A DNA stretch of 64,000 nucleotides. Origin: CATOSK01 sp034423195. Its GTDB lineage: Bacteria; Chloroflexota; Dehalococcoidia; Lucifugimonadales; UBA3495. Positions 24,390-33,806 of this stretch are shown here, in pieces. Numbering within the stretch: position 1 is the stretch's first letter; each line of letters starts with the position of its first letter. The stretch lies in the NCBI GenBank assembly GCA_034423195.1, contig DAOUIZ010000021.1:8176-72175 (forward strand). Direction: 5' to 3'. The notes below the pieces were generated by a model. It was not told where the DNA came from and made no database searches. It saw only the letters and a program-made list of their open reading frames with translations. The position numbers and the translations under genes were made by a program.

Positions 24390-25748
24390 CTACTTGACCG
24401 CCAGGATGTCATAGGCCAGCGCGAGCATGATGCGTGAGCCGCTGATCAGGCTGCGGATGCCCACCGATTCGTCGGTTCCGTGCACGTTCAGCAGCATGGG
24501 GTCGTCGTCGGGGTGGGACCCGACCATGCCGTAGGTGGTGGTGCCCAGGTTCCGGGTGAAGCGGGAGTCGGTGAACCCGGTGCTCAGCGACGGGACCCAC
24601 TGGATGTCGTCCCGGTCCAGGGCCCGGGCGGTGTTGATCTGGATGCGCTGGGCGAAATCCGTCTCAAAGGGAGAATCGTTGGGGACCGACATATAGTCTA
24701 TGTCGATCTCCACATTAGGAATCCCGCCCAGAATCTTCCCCAGCTCCTGCCGGACGTAGGCTTCGTCCTGGTGGGGCAGGGTGCGCACGTCGCAGGTCAG
24801 GCGCACCGATTCGGGAACGCTGTTGGACTTGATGCCTCCCTGGATCATGGTGGGCGTGATGGTCATCCGGGACAGCGCCCGCATAATCGAGGCGAACCGG
24901 GGGTTCGTCTCCTGGGTGTCCGCGACAATCTGGTCGATGTTTGCTGCCGACGGCCGGTCCTCGATGGCGAAAACCGACAGGTGCCGGAACAGGCTGGTGG
25001 AGGTGTCCCGCTCCGGCTCGTATGCTTCAATCCGCTTCACCACCTCCGACAGCCCGAACAGCGCGTTGGAACCCTGCCAGGGGGTTGACGCATGGGCGCT
25101 GGCGCCCCGGACCGTTATCTCCAGCTGCAGCCGGCCCTTCTCCCCCACTCCCAGCAGATAGGTCAGGTTCCCCGCCGCTTCGATAGGGACGCCGCCGCCC
25201 TCGTTCACTGCCAGGGGGGCCGCCAGCTTCTCCGGGTGGTTCTCCGCCATCCAGCCAAACCCGTACCGGCCGCCGTGCTCCTCGTCGGCGCAGGAAGCCA
25301 GGATCAGGCTGTCGTTGAGCGGGACCCCGTTCCGCTTGAGGATTCGCAGGGCAATCAACTGGCAGGTGAGCAGCCCCTTGCAGTCCGACGCCCCCCGACC
25401 GTAGACCCGGCCGTCGGCGATGGTGGCGCTGAAGGGCGGGAACCTCCACTTCTCCTCCTCTTCCACCGGCACCACGTCCAGGTGGGACATGAACATCAGC
25501 CCCGCCCGGCCGGAACTGCCCTCCAGCCGCGCAATGAGGTTGCCCCGGCCCGGCGCGGACTCGACAATCTCGCAAGGGACGCCGTCCTCGGCCAGCCACC
25601 CTTCGATGTACCGGCACAGTTCCGTCTCGTTGCCGGTGGGCATGAACCCGGTATTGACCGTGGGAATGCGGACCATGTCCTGCTCCAGCGCGACGATCTC
25701 ATCGCGCATTTCATCAACCTGGTCCAGCAAGTCGTTCAGATCGGGCAT
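24390..25748 (-). CDS. M20-family metallopeptidase (ArgE/DapE/CPG2-like)
   Basis: The 452-residue protein has the M20 zinc ligands and catalytic residues: LMFMSHLDVVPV (His, Asp), YGRGASDCKGLLTCQLIAL (bridging Asp), CADEEHGGRYG (catalytic Glu-Glu), and a C-terminal LNVHGTDESVGI (His). The dimerisation domain is inserted at about residues 205-310. It hydrolyses an N-acyl or peptide bond; a DapE-like or carboxypeptidase role is possible. GGAGGACAAGAG precedes ATG 25748. Cytosolic. The substrate is not evident from the neighbours. Confidence 0.9.
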   Translation of the reverse strand: MPDLNDLLDQVDEMRDEIVALEQDMVRIPTVNTGFMPTGNETELCRYIEGWLAEDGVPCEIVESAPGRGNLIARLEGSSGRAGLMFMSHLDVVPVEEEEKWRFPPFSATIADGRVYGRGASDCKGLLTCQLIALRILKRNGVPLNDSLILASCADEEHGGRYGFGWMAENHPEKLAAPLAVNEGGGVPIEAAGNLTYLLGVGEKGRLQLEITVRGASAHASTPWQGSNALFGLSEVVKRIEAYEPERDTSTSLFRHLSVFAIEDRPSAANIDQIVADTQETNPRFASIMRALSRMTITPTMIQGGIKSNSVPESVRLTCDVRTLPHQDEAYVRQELGKILGGIPNVEIDIDYMSVPNDSPFETDFAQRIQINTARALDRDDIQWVPSLSTGFTDSRFTRNLGTTTYGMVGSHPDDDPMLLNVHGTDESVGIRSLISGSRIMLALAYDILAVK

Positions 25749-25999
25749 CTCTTGTCCTCCAATAATTGCTGCTGCCGGGCCCTATTGTAATGTCTTCGCC
25801 ATGATTCTACTCTCCGCCGGGTCATTCTGCGGGAGGGGCCGGTCTTCCTGCCCGCTCTCCCTGTGGGAAGGTGCCCCGACCGACTCCATCCAGGACTGGT
25901 GGGCGGGCCGCGCTCTGAAACCGCCCGCCCCCGGGTGACGTAACCCTGGACGTAACCCTGATTGTAACCTCGATTGAAACTTGCACCCGGAAAGGCGAG

Positions 26000-27040
26000 A
26001 TGGCATATCCGTGGGCCAACGTCTTTATCCTCATCATGGGCGGCCTTTCCCTGGTGAGCGGCATCCTGGGCCTCATTGGGGGCTCTCCGAACTGGTCGCC
26101 GGCGCTGGACGTGCATCGAGTCTCCGGGTTCGCCCTCGTCGCGCTGCTTCTCTGGAAGGTACGCAACGTCCTGGGGCCGCTGACCAACCGGGGGCTATGG
26201 AAGCGCCGCCCCACCCTGCTTCTCGGCTCCCTGGCCCTGTTCCTGTTGCTGCTCGCGGCCCTCATCCTGGGAATAGGCTGGAGCCACGCCGGTTACTTCG
26301 CATACCTGGGATTCAGCGGGGTGAGCTGGCACATATACCTGTCGCTGCTGCTGGCGCCCTTCGTGGCCTGGCACGCCCTGACCCATTCCTGGACCCTGCA
26401 GCCCCGCTTCTGGGCCCAACGGCGGTCCTTCCTGAGACTGGCCGGCCTGAGCGTTGCCGGGCTCGCCCTGTGGCGTGCGGGAGAATTGGCGGCCGGTGTC
26501 CTGGCGCTGCCCGGGGAAGACCGGCGGTTCACCGGGTCCTACGAGCGGAGCAGCTTTTCCGGCAACGCCTTCCCGACCACGTCCTGGCTGAACGACAACC
26601 CGGACCCGGTCGACGGGGACAAATGGCGGTTGAGGGTCGGGGGCGTCGTCCGCCATGACCTTGCCCTTGGGTTGGATGACCTGTCCCGCAGCCGGGAAAG
26701 GACAACGGCCGTCCTGGACTGCACCGGCGGTTGGCACTCCACGCAGGAATGGGAAGGAATCCCCTTGAAGGATGTCCTCCAATCGGCCGGGGTGGAGCCT
26801 GGGGCGGGCAGCGTCACCGTCCGCTCCGTCACGGGTTACCAGCGAAGGTTCTCGCTGGGAGAAGCGGGCGGGTACCTTTTGGCCACCCACGTTGGAGGCG
26901 AGCCCATTTCGCACGGTCACGGGTTTCCGGTGCGGTTGGTGGCCCCGGGCAAGCGCGGCTTTGAATGGGTCAAGTGGGTCGATTCCATTCATGTGAACGA
27001 CACCGGGAAATGGTGGCAATCGCCCTTCCCCTTGACCTGA
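26000..27040 (+). CDS. Membrane-anchored molybdopterin (sulfite oxidase-fold) oxidoreductase
   Basis: The 346-residue protein couples an N-terminal membrane part to a Moco domain. Residues 1-165 hold about four hydrophobic helices with spaced His (LDVHRVSGFALVALLLWK, WSHAGYF, VSWHIYLSLLLAPFVAWHALTH), as in a cytochrome b-like unit. Residues 190-346 form the sulfite-oxidase-type Moco domain with the ligand Cys in AVLDCTGGWHSTQEWEGIPL and HGFPVRLVAPGKRGFEWVKWVDSI. It resembles YedY/MsrP-type oxidoreductases fused to their heme anchor. Which substrate it reduces or oxidises is unknown. GGAAAGGCGAG precedes ATG 26000. Confidence 0.85.
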   Translation: MAYPWANVFILIMGGLSLVSGILGLIGGSPNWSPALDVHRVSGFALVALLLWKVRNVLGPLTNRGLWKRRPTLLLGSLALFLLLLAALILGIGWSHAGYFAYLGFSGVSWHIYLSLLLAPFVAWHALTHSWTLQPRFWAQRRSFLRLAGLSVAGLALWRAGELAAGVLALPGEDRRFTGSYERSSFSGNAFPTTSWLNDNPDPVDGDKWRLRVGGVVRHDLALGLDDLSRSRERTTAVLDCTGGWHSTQEWEGIPLKDVLQSAGVEPGAGSVTVRSVTGYQRRFSLGEAGGYLLATHVGGEPISHGHGFPVRLVAPGKRGFEWVKWVDSIHVNDTGKWWQSPFPLT

Positions 27041-27247
27041 CGCCATGCTCGGCACCGGGCAGGTCATTCCGCACCAGCCTTGCGGGGGCCGGGCCGCCCA
27101 GTAGACGACGGGAAGAACCCGGTACTTCGCGCCGGCCCGGTACTCCTCCTCCAGCCCCGACAACCGGAGCGAGGGTAGATAGGCTACACTGGCCCCAGTC
27201 CTGCCACACCGCCAATTCCTCTCCGCCCGGCTTCGGCCGGCGGGACA

Positions 27248-28489
27248 ATGGGCAACGAATTGAATATCACTGGCACTCTGAATCGGGCCGCGGTTCCCCT
27301 GAGGGCATTCCGGCAGCGGAGTTTCAGCCTCCTCTGGACTTCGATGACCCTGGTGGGCATGGGAAACCAGATGGAGCAGGTGGTCCTGGGGTGGTACGTC
27401 CTCACCCTGACCGACTCTCCCTTCATGGTCGGCCTGGTCGGCTCGGCCAGAATGGCCCTGAATTTCCTGGCCCTTTTCACCGGGGCGATAGCGGACCGGG
27501 TGCCCCGGCAGCGGCTGCTGGCGGGAGTGGAGTTCTCCATGGCCCTGCTGGGGACGGGGATGCTGGCCCTGATCATCAGCGACCGGCTGGAGGTCTGGCA
27601 CATCTACGCCATAACCCTGCTGGGAGGGGTCATACGGCTGTTTCAGATGCCGGCGGCTCAGTCCATGGTGGCCGATACCCTGAGCGCGGACCGCATTTCC
27701 AACGGGGCCGCCCTGACCAACGTGGGGCGGAACCTGACCACGGTGGTTGGGCCTTTGATCGGCGGGATTCTGTTCCAGAGTCTGGGGCCGTCGGGGGCGT
27801 TCCTGGTGGTGGCGTCGCTCTATTTCTGCGGCGGGATTTCCGCTTTCGCCATCGGGAACGTTGGAAGTGCCCAAAGCGGGGAAAGGGAGTCGCTCCTCCG
27901 GGACATTTGGGACGGATTGAAGTACGTCAAGGGCCAGCAAACGCTCTGGGCCATCCTGGTCCTGGCGGTAATCATCAATTTCACCGGCTGGCCCCTCCAC
28001 ACCACACTGATGCCGGTGTTCGCCCGGGATGTGCTGGGGACCGGCTCCACCGGCCTGGGGATGTTGATTTCCGCCTTTGGCATCGGGGCTTTGCTGGGTT
28101 CGATGGCCTGGGCTTCGTCGCCCGATTTGAAACACACCGGGGCATTCCTGATCCTGGCGGTGGCACTGTGGCACCTGAGCATGGTGTTTTTCTCGGCTTC
28201 CACCTCGCTGCACCTGTCGCTGGCCATCCTGCTGTTCACCGGAGCATTCTTTTCCTCGACCCAGGTTTTGATGCTGACGCTGCTGCTCAAGACGACCCGT
28301 TCGGAGTTCAGAGGGCGGGTGCTGGGGCTGCGTTCCTTTGCCATCTACGCCTACACTTTCGGGAGTTTGAACTCGGGAGCCGTGGCCAGCCTTTGGGGAG
28401 CGCCCTGGGCCGCCAACGTGAACGCCGCAATCGGGATTACATTGGCGGCGCTTCTGGCCCTCGTCGCGCCCAAGTTCCGGCGGTCGTAA
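27248..28489 (+). CDS. MFS transporter (EntS-like drug/siderophore exporter family)
   Basis: The 413-residue protein has 12 hydrophobic segments and the MFS signatures: RSFSLLWTSMTLVGMGNQMEQVVLGWYVLTLTDSPFMVGLVG, the A-like loop FTGAIADRVPRQRLL, and the second-half counterpart. It matches the EntS/MFS_3 group, which exports enterobactin or drugs by proton antiport in the inner membrane. Substrate unknown. It follows the Moco protein by 207 nt on the same strand; ATG 27248 lies at the expected family start. Confidence 0.87.
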   Translation: MGNELNITGTLNRAAVPLRAFRQRSFSLLWTSMTLVGMGNQMEQVVLGWYVLTLTDSPFMVGLVGSARMALNFLALFTGAIADRVPRQRLLAGVEFSMALLGTGMLALIISDRLEVWHIYAITLLGGVIRLFQMPAAQSMVADTLSADRISNGAALTNVGRNLTTVVGPLIGGILFQSLGPSGAFLVVASLYFCGGISAFAIGNVGSAQSGERESLLRDIWDGLKYVKGQQTLWAILVLAVIINFTGWPLHTTLMPVFARDVLGTGSTGLGMLISAFGIGALLGSMAWASSPDLKHTGAFLILAVALWHLSMVFFSASTSLHLSLAILLFTGAFFSSTQVLMLTLLLKTTRSEFRGRVLGLRSFAIYAYTFGSLNSGAVASLWGAPWAANVNAAIGITLAALLALVAPKFRRS

Positions 28490-29127
28490 CCACCGGGAGA
28501 CAGGGCACGGGCGGGCGATCCGGGCAGGTTAACGGAAGCAAGTTTGGGGGATGGAACTCTGGAGAAGCTCCACTGCATGGCCGCAAAGCAGGGCAATCGC
28601 GTCTTGAGGTGGAACCTATTATTGGGACAGGATCAGGGCGGAGTTAAGTGAGAGCCATGTTATGCCCGTATCCGGGCCGTACAGAGGCGACTAACCTGCC
28701 AGCCCCGCAAGTGGTGTAGGCTCCCGGTGAGGCCCGTCGTCCGGATTGAGGCCGAGTGGATACTGGTGCGCAATGCCCGGGTGAGAACATGGTCCGGGAG
28801 ACTGGCGACGCCCCGGTCAGGGCGATCCCGTTGTTGTGGGTGCGGAAGGGCACGCTGATGGCGGTGTTGTCCTGCTGGGTGCCGTAAACCCGGAAGGGTA
28901 AGAGGCAAAGCCGGCCGAGGAAGTGGGTTTCTTGTTGTACCAGAAAAGCAGGGAAGCCGCGGACGGGGACCCGAAAATGCCAGCCCACCAACTCCGGCGT
29001 CTAGTGCTCGAAGCCGTCCCAGAACGGCCCAGGGGCTTCATAGACTGCTTCCCGCGACTGCTTCCCGCAAGTTCGAGTCCCCGCTACTCCCCGCAATGGC
29101 CTGTATCAACGGAGTGGGCGGGCTGTC
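28490..29127. other. Gene-free boundary before the triterpenoid cluster
   Basis: About 640 nt with no gene I can support. It holds only short frames without family features and a tRNA-like TTCGAGTCCCCGC string whose T-stem does not pair. It separates convergent transcription units (MFS gene and the P450-fusion gene). Confidence 0.4.
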
Positions 29128-31161
29128 TCAAACCGGGATCGCATGGCGCCTTTCCTTGATGACAAACTTGAGCTTCTTGCTGGGGGACTGCGTCGGCAGG
29201 GGACTTATGCGCAGATCCGCGCCCGGCGGCGACAGTTCAAACGTGAAGTAGTGCGCCAGCAGGAGCACGTTCAGGCAAACCTGCATCTCGGCCCAGTGGC
29301 TGCCCAGACACCGGTGCGTGCCCAGGCCATAGGGCGCATAGCCCGGGCTGAGGTGCTCGTTCCGCGGCGGCAGGTATCGATCAATGTCGAAAGTGAACGG
29401 GTCCGGAAAGACGTCCTCCATGTAATGGGTGGCGGCCTGGACAATGACTACCCGCGCCCGTAGGGGCAGCTGATACCCCTCGACGATGCACGAGTTCATG
29501 ACGTTGCGCACCGACAGGCCTACGTTGGGAGTGAGCCGGTGGGACTCCAACAGCACGCGATGCGTCACATCGATGTTGGCCGGCATCAAGTCTTCGCCGG
29601 TGGGATCTCCCCCGGCGAACAGCGCGTCGGCCTCGGCCTGCACGCGCCGGTATACGTCCGGGTTCGACGCCAGGTGGTAGAAAGTGAAGCTGGTCAGGTC
29701 GGCGAGGTACATTCCGGTCAGCAGCAGCGTGTCGAGCGGGAAGCCCAGGTCGGTCTCGGGGAGGAAGTGCTCCTCGTTGGCATGGACGGCAAGGTAGCCA
29801 TCAATGACGTCCGGGGGCCGGCCGGTGCGCTGGGCCGGGGTATGGCTGGCCCTGATGCGTCCGGCCATCTGGGCCACGAGCCTGGCGCGGCGCCTCATAC
29901 CCGGCGTCTTCAACAGGAACTTGGGCAGCAGGCCGGTCAGGTGACTGATGAGCAGAAGCTTGTTGAAAATCAGAATGTCCTCGAACACGTCCGTGGTATC
30001 GTGGCTTACCAGGAGCTGGGACATCTGAGCATTGAGATAGCGCCGGAACGTCGGCCCGGCCTGCATGGTGTCGCCGACCTCCCACGACGACAGGTGCTGT
30101 CGCGCGATCCGGTACACCTCGTCAAGGCGGCGGAGGAAGGTCTGGGGAGAGTGGGAGGGCTGCAGGGCCCGGCGAAAATGGAAGTGGTCGGCGCCGTCCA
30201 TGGTGTGTATGGTGCGGGAGGTACCGTGGGCCTGCTCTACGCTGGCCAGGTACTCCTTCGAGCGCAGGAACAGGCGGCCCCGCTTTTGGACCCAGTCGTT
30301 TACTCCTGGCCCGGCGAGGAATATGTAGGACTGCTTCGAGAACGGAGGGCTCAGCTCAAACACCGGGCCATAATGATTGGCAAGGTCGGCGAACAGGGCA
30401 GGGACGTTGCCGGCGCGCAGGTGTGGACTGAACAACATCTTGCGCAGCGAGAGGCGCGGTATCCTCTTGGAGGGGAGCGCCTGCAGTGGGGGTCTGGCGA
30501 TGGTGCTGCTCACCGCCTCGCCGAGGGCGCGGCCGATTACATCCATCCGGCAGATCAACTCTATGCGCTGCTCGGCTTCTTCGTCGAGGGACATGATAAG
30601 GGGTATGACGTTGCAGGAATTGAGGAGAGCGATGGTGATCACGTCCCGCGGGTCGGGAATCTCATCGGACTTGATGAGCGCCTGGATGCGCGTCTTGACG
30701 AAGGAGCCGCCGGCCCCGCTCTGGGCGCCGAGGTACGTTTGCCGGGCGGACCGCCCCAGTGTCCAGAAATCGCCGTCGAGGAGCTCCAGGAAATCCAGAA
30801 CAACCAGGTCGCTGAGTACCAGGTCGACGATCGTTTCCGCACGCGGGGCGAGCCGCTCGATCCAGTACCGCGTGCCGTGTTGTTCCGGCTCGTCGGCGAT
30901 TTCCGCCAGTACCGGGTCCAGGGTGGGCGAGCCGGTCGGAGTATTGTCGTTCAGGAACAGGGATTCCGTATCGGTGTCGACGAGAAAGCGAAGGGAAAGC
31001 TCTGCCAGCACGGCCCCGATGACGGTGCAATTGAGGCTCCAGCCCGGCACCTGGTGAAAATAGCCGCTGTCCTCGTTGAGCAGCATCAGGACCAGTTCTT
31101 CGGGCAGGGAGAGGGAATGGTGGTTAATCGTGCTTGAGGCTGAATTCGTACTTCGAGTCAT
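29128..31161 (-). CDS. GPP34-domain/cytochrome P450 fusion protein
   Basis: The 677-residue protein joins two families. Residues 15-215 are a GPP34 (Golgi phosphoprotein 3-like, PF05719) domain: LSLPEELVLMLLNEDSGYF, IGAVLAELSLRFL, VLDFLELLDGDFW. Residues 240-665 are a cytochrome P450: ESHR for the ExxR motif (LLESHRLTPNVGLSVR), DPFTFDIDRYLPPR, and the heme loop PYGLGTHRCLGSHWAE with its Cys ligand. The I-helix reads LADLTSFTF rather than the usual AGxDT. It should oxidise a lipid, most simply the product of the upstream oxidosqualene cyclase, with GPP34 as a possible membrane or phosphoinositide-type anchor. The upstream gap (122 nt) contains TTGACA boxes, so it may have its own promoter. Confidence 0.88.
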   Translation of the reverse strand: MTRSTNSASSTINHHSLSLPEELVLMLLNEDSGYFHQVPGWSLNCTVIGAVLAELSLRFLVDTDTESLFLNDNTPTGSPTLDPVLAEIADEPEQHGTRYWIERLAPRAETIVDLVLSDLVVLDFLELLDGDFWTLGRSARQTYLGAQSGAGGSFVKTRIQALIKSDEIPDPRDVITIALLNSCNVIPLIMSLDEEAEQRIELICRMDVIGRALGEAVSSTIARPPLQALPSKRIPRLSLRKMLFSPHLRAGNVPALFADLANHYGPVFELSPPFSKQSYIFLAGPGVNDWVQKRGRLFLRSKEYLASVEQAHGTSRTIHTMDGADHFHFRRALQPSHSPQTFLRRLDEVYRIARQHLSSWEVGDTMQAGPTFRRYLNAQMSQLLVSHDTTDVFEDILIFNKLLLISHLTGLLPKFLLKTPGMRRRARLVAQMAGRIRASHTPAQRTGRPPDVIDGYLAVHANEEHFLPETDLGFPLDTLLLTGMYLADLTSFTFYHLASNPDVYRRVQAEADALFAGGDPTGEDLMPANIDVTHRVLLESHRLTPNVGLSVRNVMNSCIVEGYQLPLRARVVIVQAATHYMEDVFPDPFTFDIDRYLPPRNEHLSPGYAPYGLGTHRCLGSHWAEMQVCLNVLLLAHYFTFELSPPGADLRISPLPTQSPSKKLKFVIKERRHAIPV

Positions 31162-31283
31162 GTCTCAATAAAATAATAACGGTATAAAGCACATTCTGGG
31201 CAGGGGTATCATCTCTGTCAATACAAGGGAACGTTCATGATTTTGTCAACCTTGGCGGGGACGGCAGCCCCAACCCCCCGGCA

Positions 31284-33764
31284 TTAAACCCCTGCCTGTT
31301 GCTCTTCCTCGTGCCGCCTGTATACCGCGTCGATTTCCATGTCGAGATCACGCTCCCAGCTTTGCACCATCGAACGCAGCCGCATATTCTGGTAGGCCCC
31401 CCAGAAGGTCATGGCGGATGGCACCAGCATCACGGACAGGATTAGCGAATACGCAATGGTAATCACCACCGTGATGCCGAACTGCTGCAGTGCAGGCACC
31501 GACGAAAGCATCAACACCCCGACCCCGCTGCCCGTGGTCAAGGCGGAACCCAGCAGAGCGGAGCCCGTCGTCTTCAGAGTGCGTACCGCCGCTATCTCAG
31601 GATTGCGAAGGTGGCTGTACTCCTCCCGGTACCTGTAGATGATATGTATCGTGTAGTCCACGCCGATTCCTATGGATAGCGCCGTTATGGTTGCGGTTAC
31701 AATCGTATAGGGGATTCCCAGCAGCGCCAGCGTGCCGAGTATCCAGACCAGGACGAGCACGATTGGCCCGACGGCAATGAAGGCCAAGAATGGCTGACGA
31801 AGCGTTGCCCAGAAGAACACGAACAGGATACCAAGAGCCGCAGCAATCGTGGCCGCTATCGCTTCCGTTTGACGGCTCGTCATTTCTTCCGTCACCGTTA
31901 CTGAGATCACGCTTCCCGAGGTCACCGTAACGGCTTCATCCTCGCCAAACCAGAGCCCTTCAATCTCATCCTGCAGGACCTTCGTCTGGTCCGGGTCGTT
32001 GGTGAAGACCGGAAACTGGAGCAGGACCGCATCGATGCCTTGCGGGTCGTTGGCCAAAAGGTGCCTGACGGCGGGTTCTTTCGCCTCCAGCTTGTCCAGA
32101 AATTCCTGCATCAGCACCGGATCGAACTGCACCCCCGCCGTGGCCGCTTCGAAGAGCGCGGCGAGTTCAGGGTCATACTTGTCCCCAGGCCCGCCGGTGT
32201 CCTCGGTCCAGTCGTGCACAAGAAGCTCGAAAGACGCCTGAATCGGCCCCGCCGCCGCCTGCGGACGCTTCCATTCGTCCTTGAAGGCGGTCGTCATATC
32301 GTCCAGGTTCACCAGTGTCCGGGTCTCCGTGGCCTCCACGCGCAGCAGCGTATTGGCCATTTCCACCGAACCGCCGATGGCGGCATCCAGTGTCGTCCAG
32401 TCCTCCGCGACGTTTCCGCCGGCGGGCAGAAGGTCCAGTATGCTGAACCTCGATTCGATCCGCGTCGAGGCAACCCCGAGTATGATCGACAGCACCAGTA
32501 TGGTGACGAGATAGGGAATCGGGTTGCGGGAGACGCTTCCCCCCACCAGTTCCGCGATTCTGTCGATGCCCGGCAGCGCCTGTGATACTTGCCGGGGCGG
32601 AGTGAGGCGGCCGCGTGACTCCCGCCGCCGGTCGATAATGAGCCGGCCGGCAGGCAGGAGCGTCAGCATCACGATTACACTCATCCCCACGCCCAGTCCG
32701 GCCACCACACCGAAGTCCTTGATCGCCGGAATGGGAGAGAGCAATCCCACCATGAAGCTGCCAATCGTTGTCAACGCTGCCAGGGTGAGGGGGGGTATCA
32801 CGACCCGCAGCCCGGACCGGGAGGCAGCCAGCACCGGCGTACCTCCGCTTCTTGCCTCGCGGTAATGCAGCGCCACCTGGATTGCATAGTCCACCGTGAG
32901 ACCGATGATGAGTATGGGGATGATTACCGATACTCCGCTCGGCCTGCCCAGGAGTCCCAGCCCGTTGGGCCCCAGCCAGCCCTCCGCGCCGACTACCCAC
33001 ACAATGGCCATCAACAGGCCTGCCAGCGACAGCACCAGGTCGGAAGGTGACCGCAGGAAGAGGAATATCAGAACGGCAATCAGCAGGAAGGCTATTCCGA
33101 TCAGCGGCCCGGTGTCCTCCCTGTACGCTCTCTGGTACTCATCCTGGATCACCGCCGGAGACAGGCTGCTCACGCGCAAAGGGCCTTCATCAGATGTCGC
33201 TATTTCGTAAACCCGGCGCTCCGCGTCCTGTAATCGCTCCTCAACGGTGTCCTGCAGGCGGATCGTGGCAACCGCCACCGGCGTCCCGTCCTCATCGGTT
33301 CCTGTCAACGCGGCGAGGGCGCTTTGGACCTCTGGAACATTGCGCACGGCGTCTATTTCTGCCTGTGTGACCGACTCGAAACCGTCCACTCCCAGGGCGG
33401 CCTGGATGATAAACGAGGGCGCGATTACCGGATCGACTGGCGTGAGCAGGACCGCCACTTCGGGGTCGCTCGCAATCTCGCCGATCAGGCCGGACATCTG
33501 CGAGAGTCCCTCGGGGGTCAGGGATTCGCCGCGGAAGAGCAGGGAGACTACTACGATCTCGCCCGATTCGCCAAAGAGTTCGTCAATATCGTCCAGCGCT
33601 TTGACTACGGGATTGTTGGGAGGAAAATACCCATCCGTCTCGTCAATCTCAGCACGCAGCGACGCACCCGCGCCCAGAACAATGGTGATGATGATCAGCA
33701 CGCCGATAGTGACATACGGTCGGGCTGTGATGATCCGGCTCATCAGGTTGAGTACTTCGTTCAT
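31284..33764 (-). CDS. RND/MMPL-family lipid transporter
   Basis: The 826-residue protein has the MMPL/RND layout: a short N-terminal helix (RPYVTIGVLIIITIVLGAGA), a periplasmic loop, five or six helices in a sterol-sensing-domain-like block (FLLIAVLIFLFLRS, ISVIIPILIIGLTVDYAIQ), a second loop, and a second block (LFVFFWATLRQPFLAFIAV, IGIGVDYTIHIIYRYREEY). The GLTVDYAIQ and GIGVDYTIH Asp residues are the proton-relay positions. In Methylococcus the RND protein BstA moves sterols, and HpnN moves hopanoids; here the neighbour genes make a cyclic triterpene, so a triterpenoid-transport role is likely. Start ATG 33764, 42 nt after the cyclase. Confidence 0.9.
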   Translation of the reverse strand: MNEVLNLMSRIITARPYVTIGVLIIITIVLGAGASLRAEIDETDGYFPPNNPVVKALDDIDELFGESGEIVVVSLLFRGESLTPEGLSQMSGLIGEIASDPEVAVLLTPVDPVIAPSFIIQAALGVDGFESVTQAEIDAVRNVPEVQSALAALTGTDEDGTPVAVATIRLQDTVEERLQDAERRVYEIATSDEGPLRVSSLSPAVIQDEYQRAYREDTGPLIGIAFLLIAVLIFLFLRSPSDLVLSLAGLLMAIVWVVGAEGWLGPNGLGLLGRPSGVSVIIPILIIGLTVDYAIQVALHYREARSGGTPVLAASRSGLRVVIPPLTLAALTTIGSFMVGLLSPIPAIKDFGVVAGLGVGMSVIVMLTLLPAGRLIIDRRRESRGRLTPPRQVSQALPGIDRIAELVGGSVSRNPIPYLVTILVLSIILGVASTRIESRFSILDLLPAGGNVAEDWTTLDAAIGGSVEMANTLLRVEATETRTLVNLDDMTTAFKDEWKRPQAAAGPIQASFELLVHDWTEDTGGPGDKYDPELAALFEAATAGVQFDPVLMQEFLDKLEAKEPAVRHLLANDPQGIDAVLLQFPVFTNDPDQTKVLQDEIEGLWFGEDEAVTVTSGSVISVTVTEEMTSRQTEAIAATIAAALGILFVFFWATLRQPFLAFIAVGPIVLVLVWILGTLALLGIPYTIVTATITALSIGIGVDYTIHIIYRYREEYSHLRNPEIAAVRTLKTTGSALLGSALTTGSGVGVLMLSSVPALQQFGITVVITIAYSLILSVMLVPSAMTFWGAYQNMRLRSMVQSWERDLDMEIDAVYRRHEEEQQAGV

Positions 33765-33806
33765 AGCGTGGTCCCATTTGCCTTTTGTGTATGTCCGATT
33801 TACCGC

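Noticed and set aside
26195..28213. 672-codon minus-strand frame antisense to the Moco and MFS genes
   Set aside because: Low-complexity, Pro/Gln/Gly-rich translation without family features; a by-product of high GC codon use.
29060..29100. tRNA-like 3' end containing TTCGAGTCCCCGC, possible attachment site
   Set aside because: The T-stem would need AAG to pair with CCC, and no matching acceptor or anticodon arm exists upstream.
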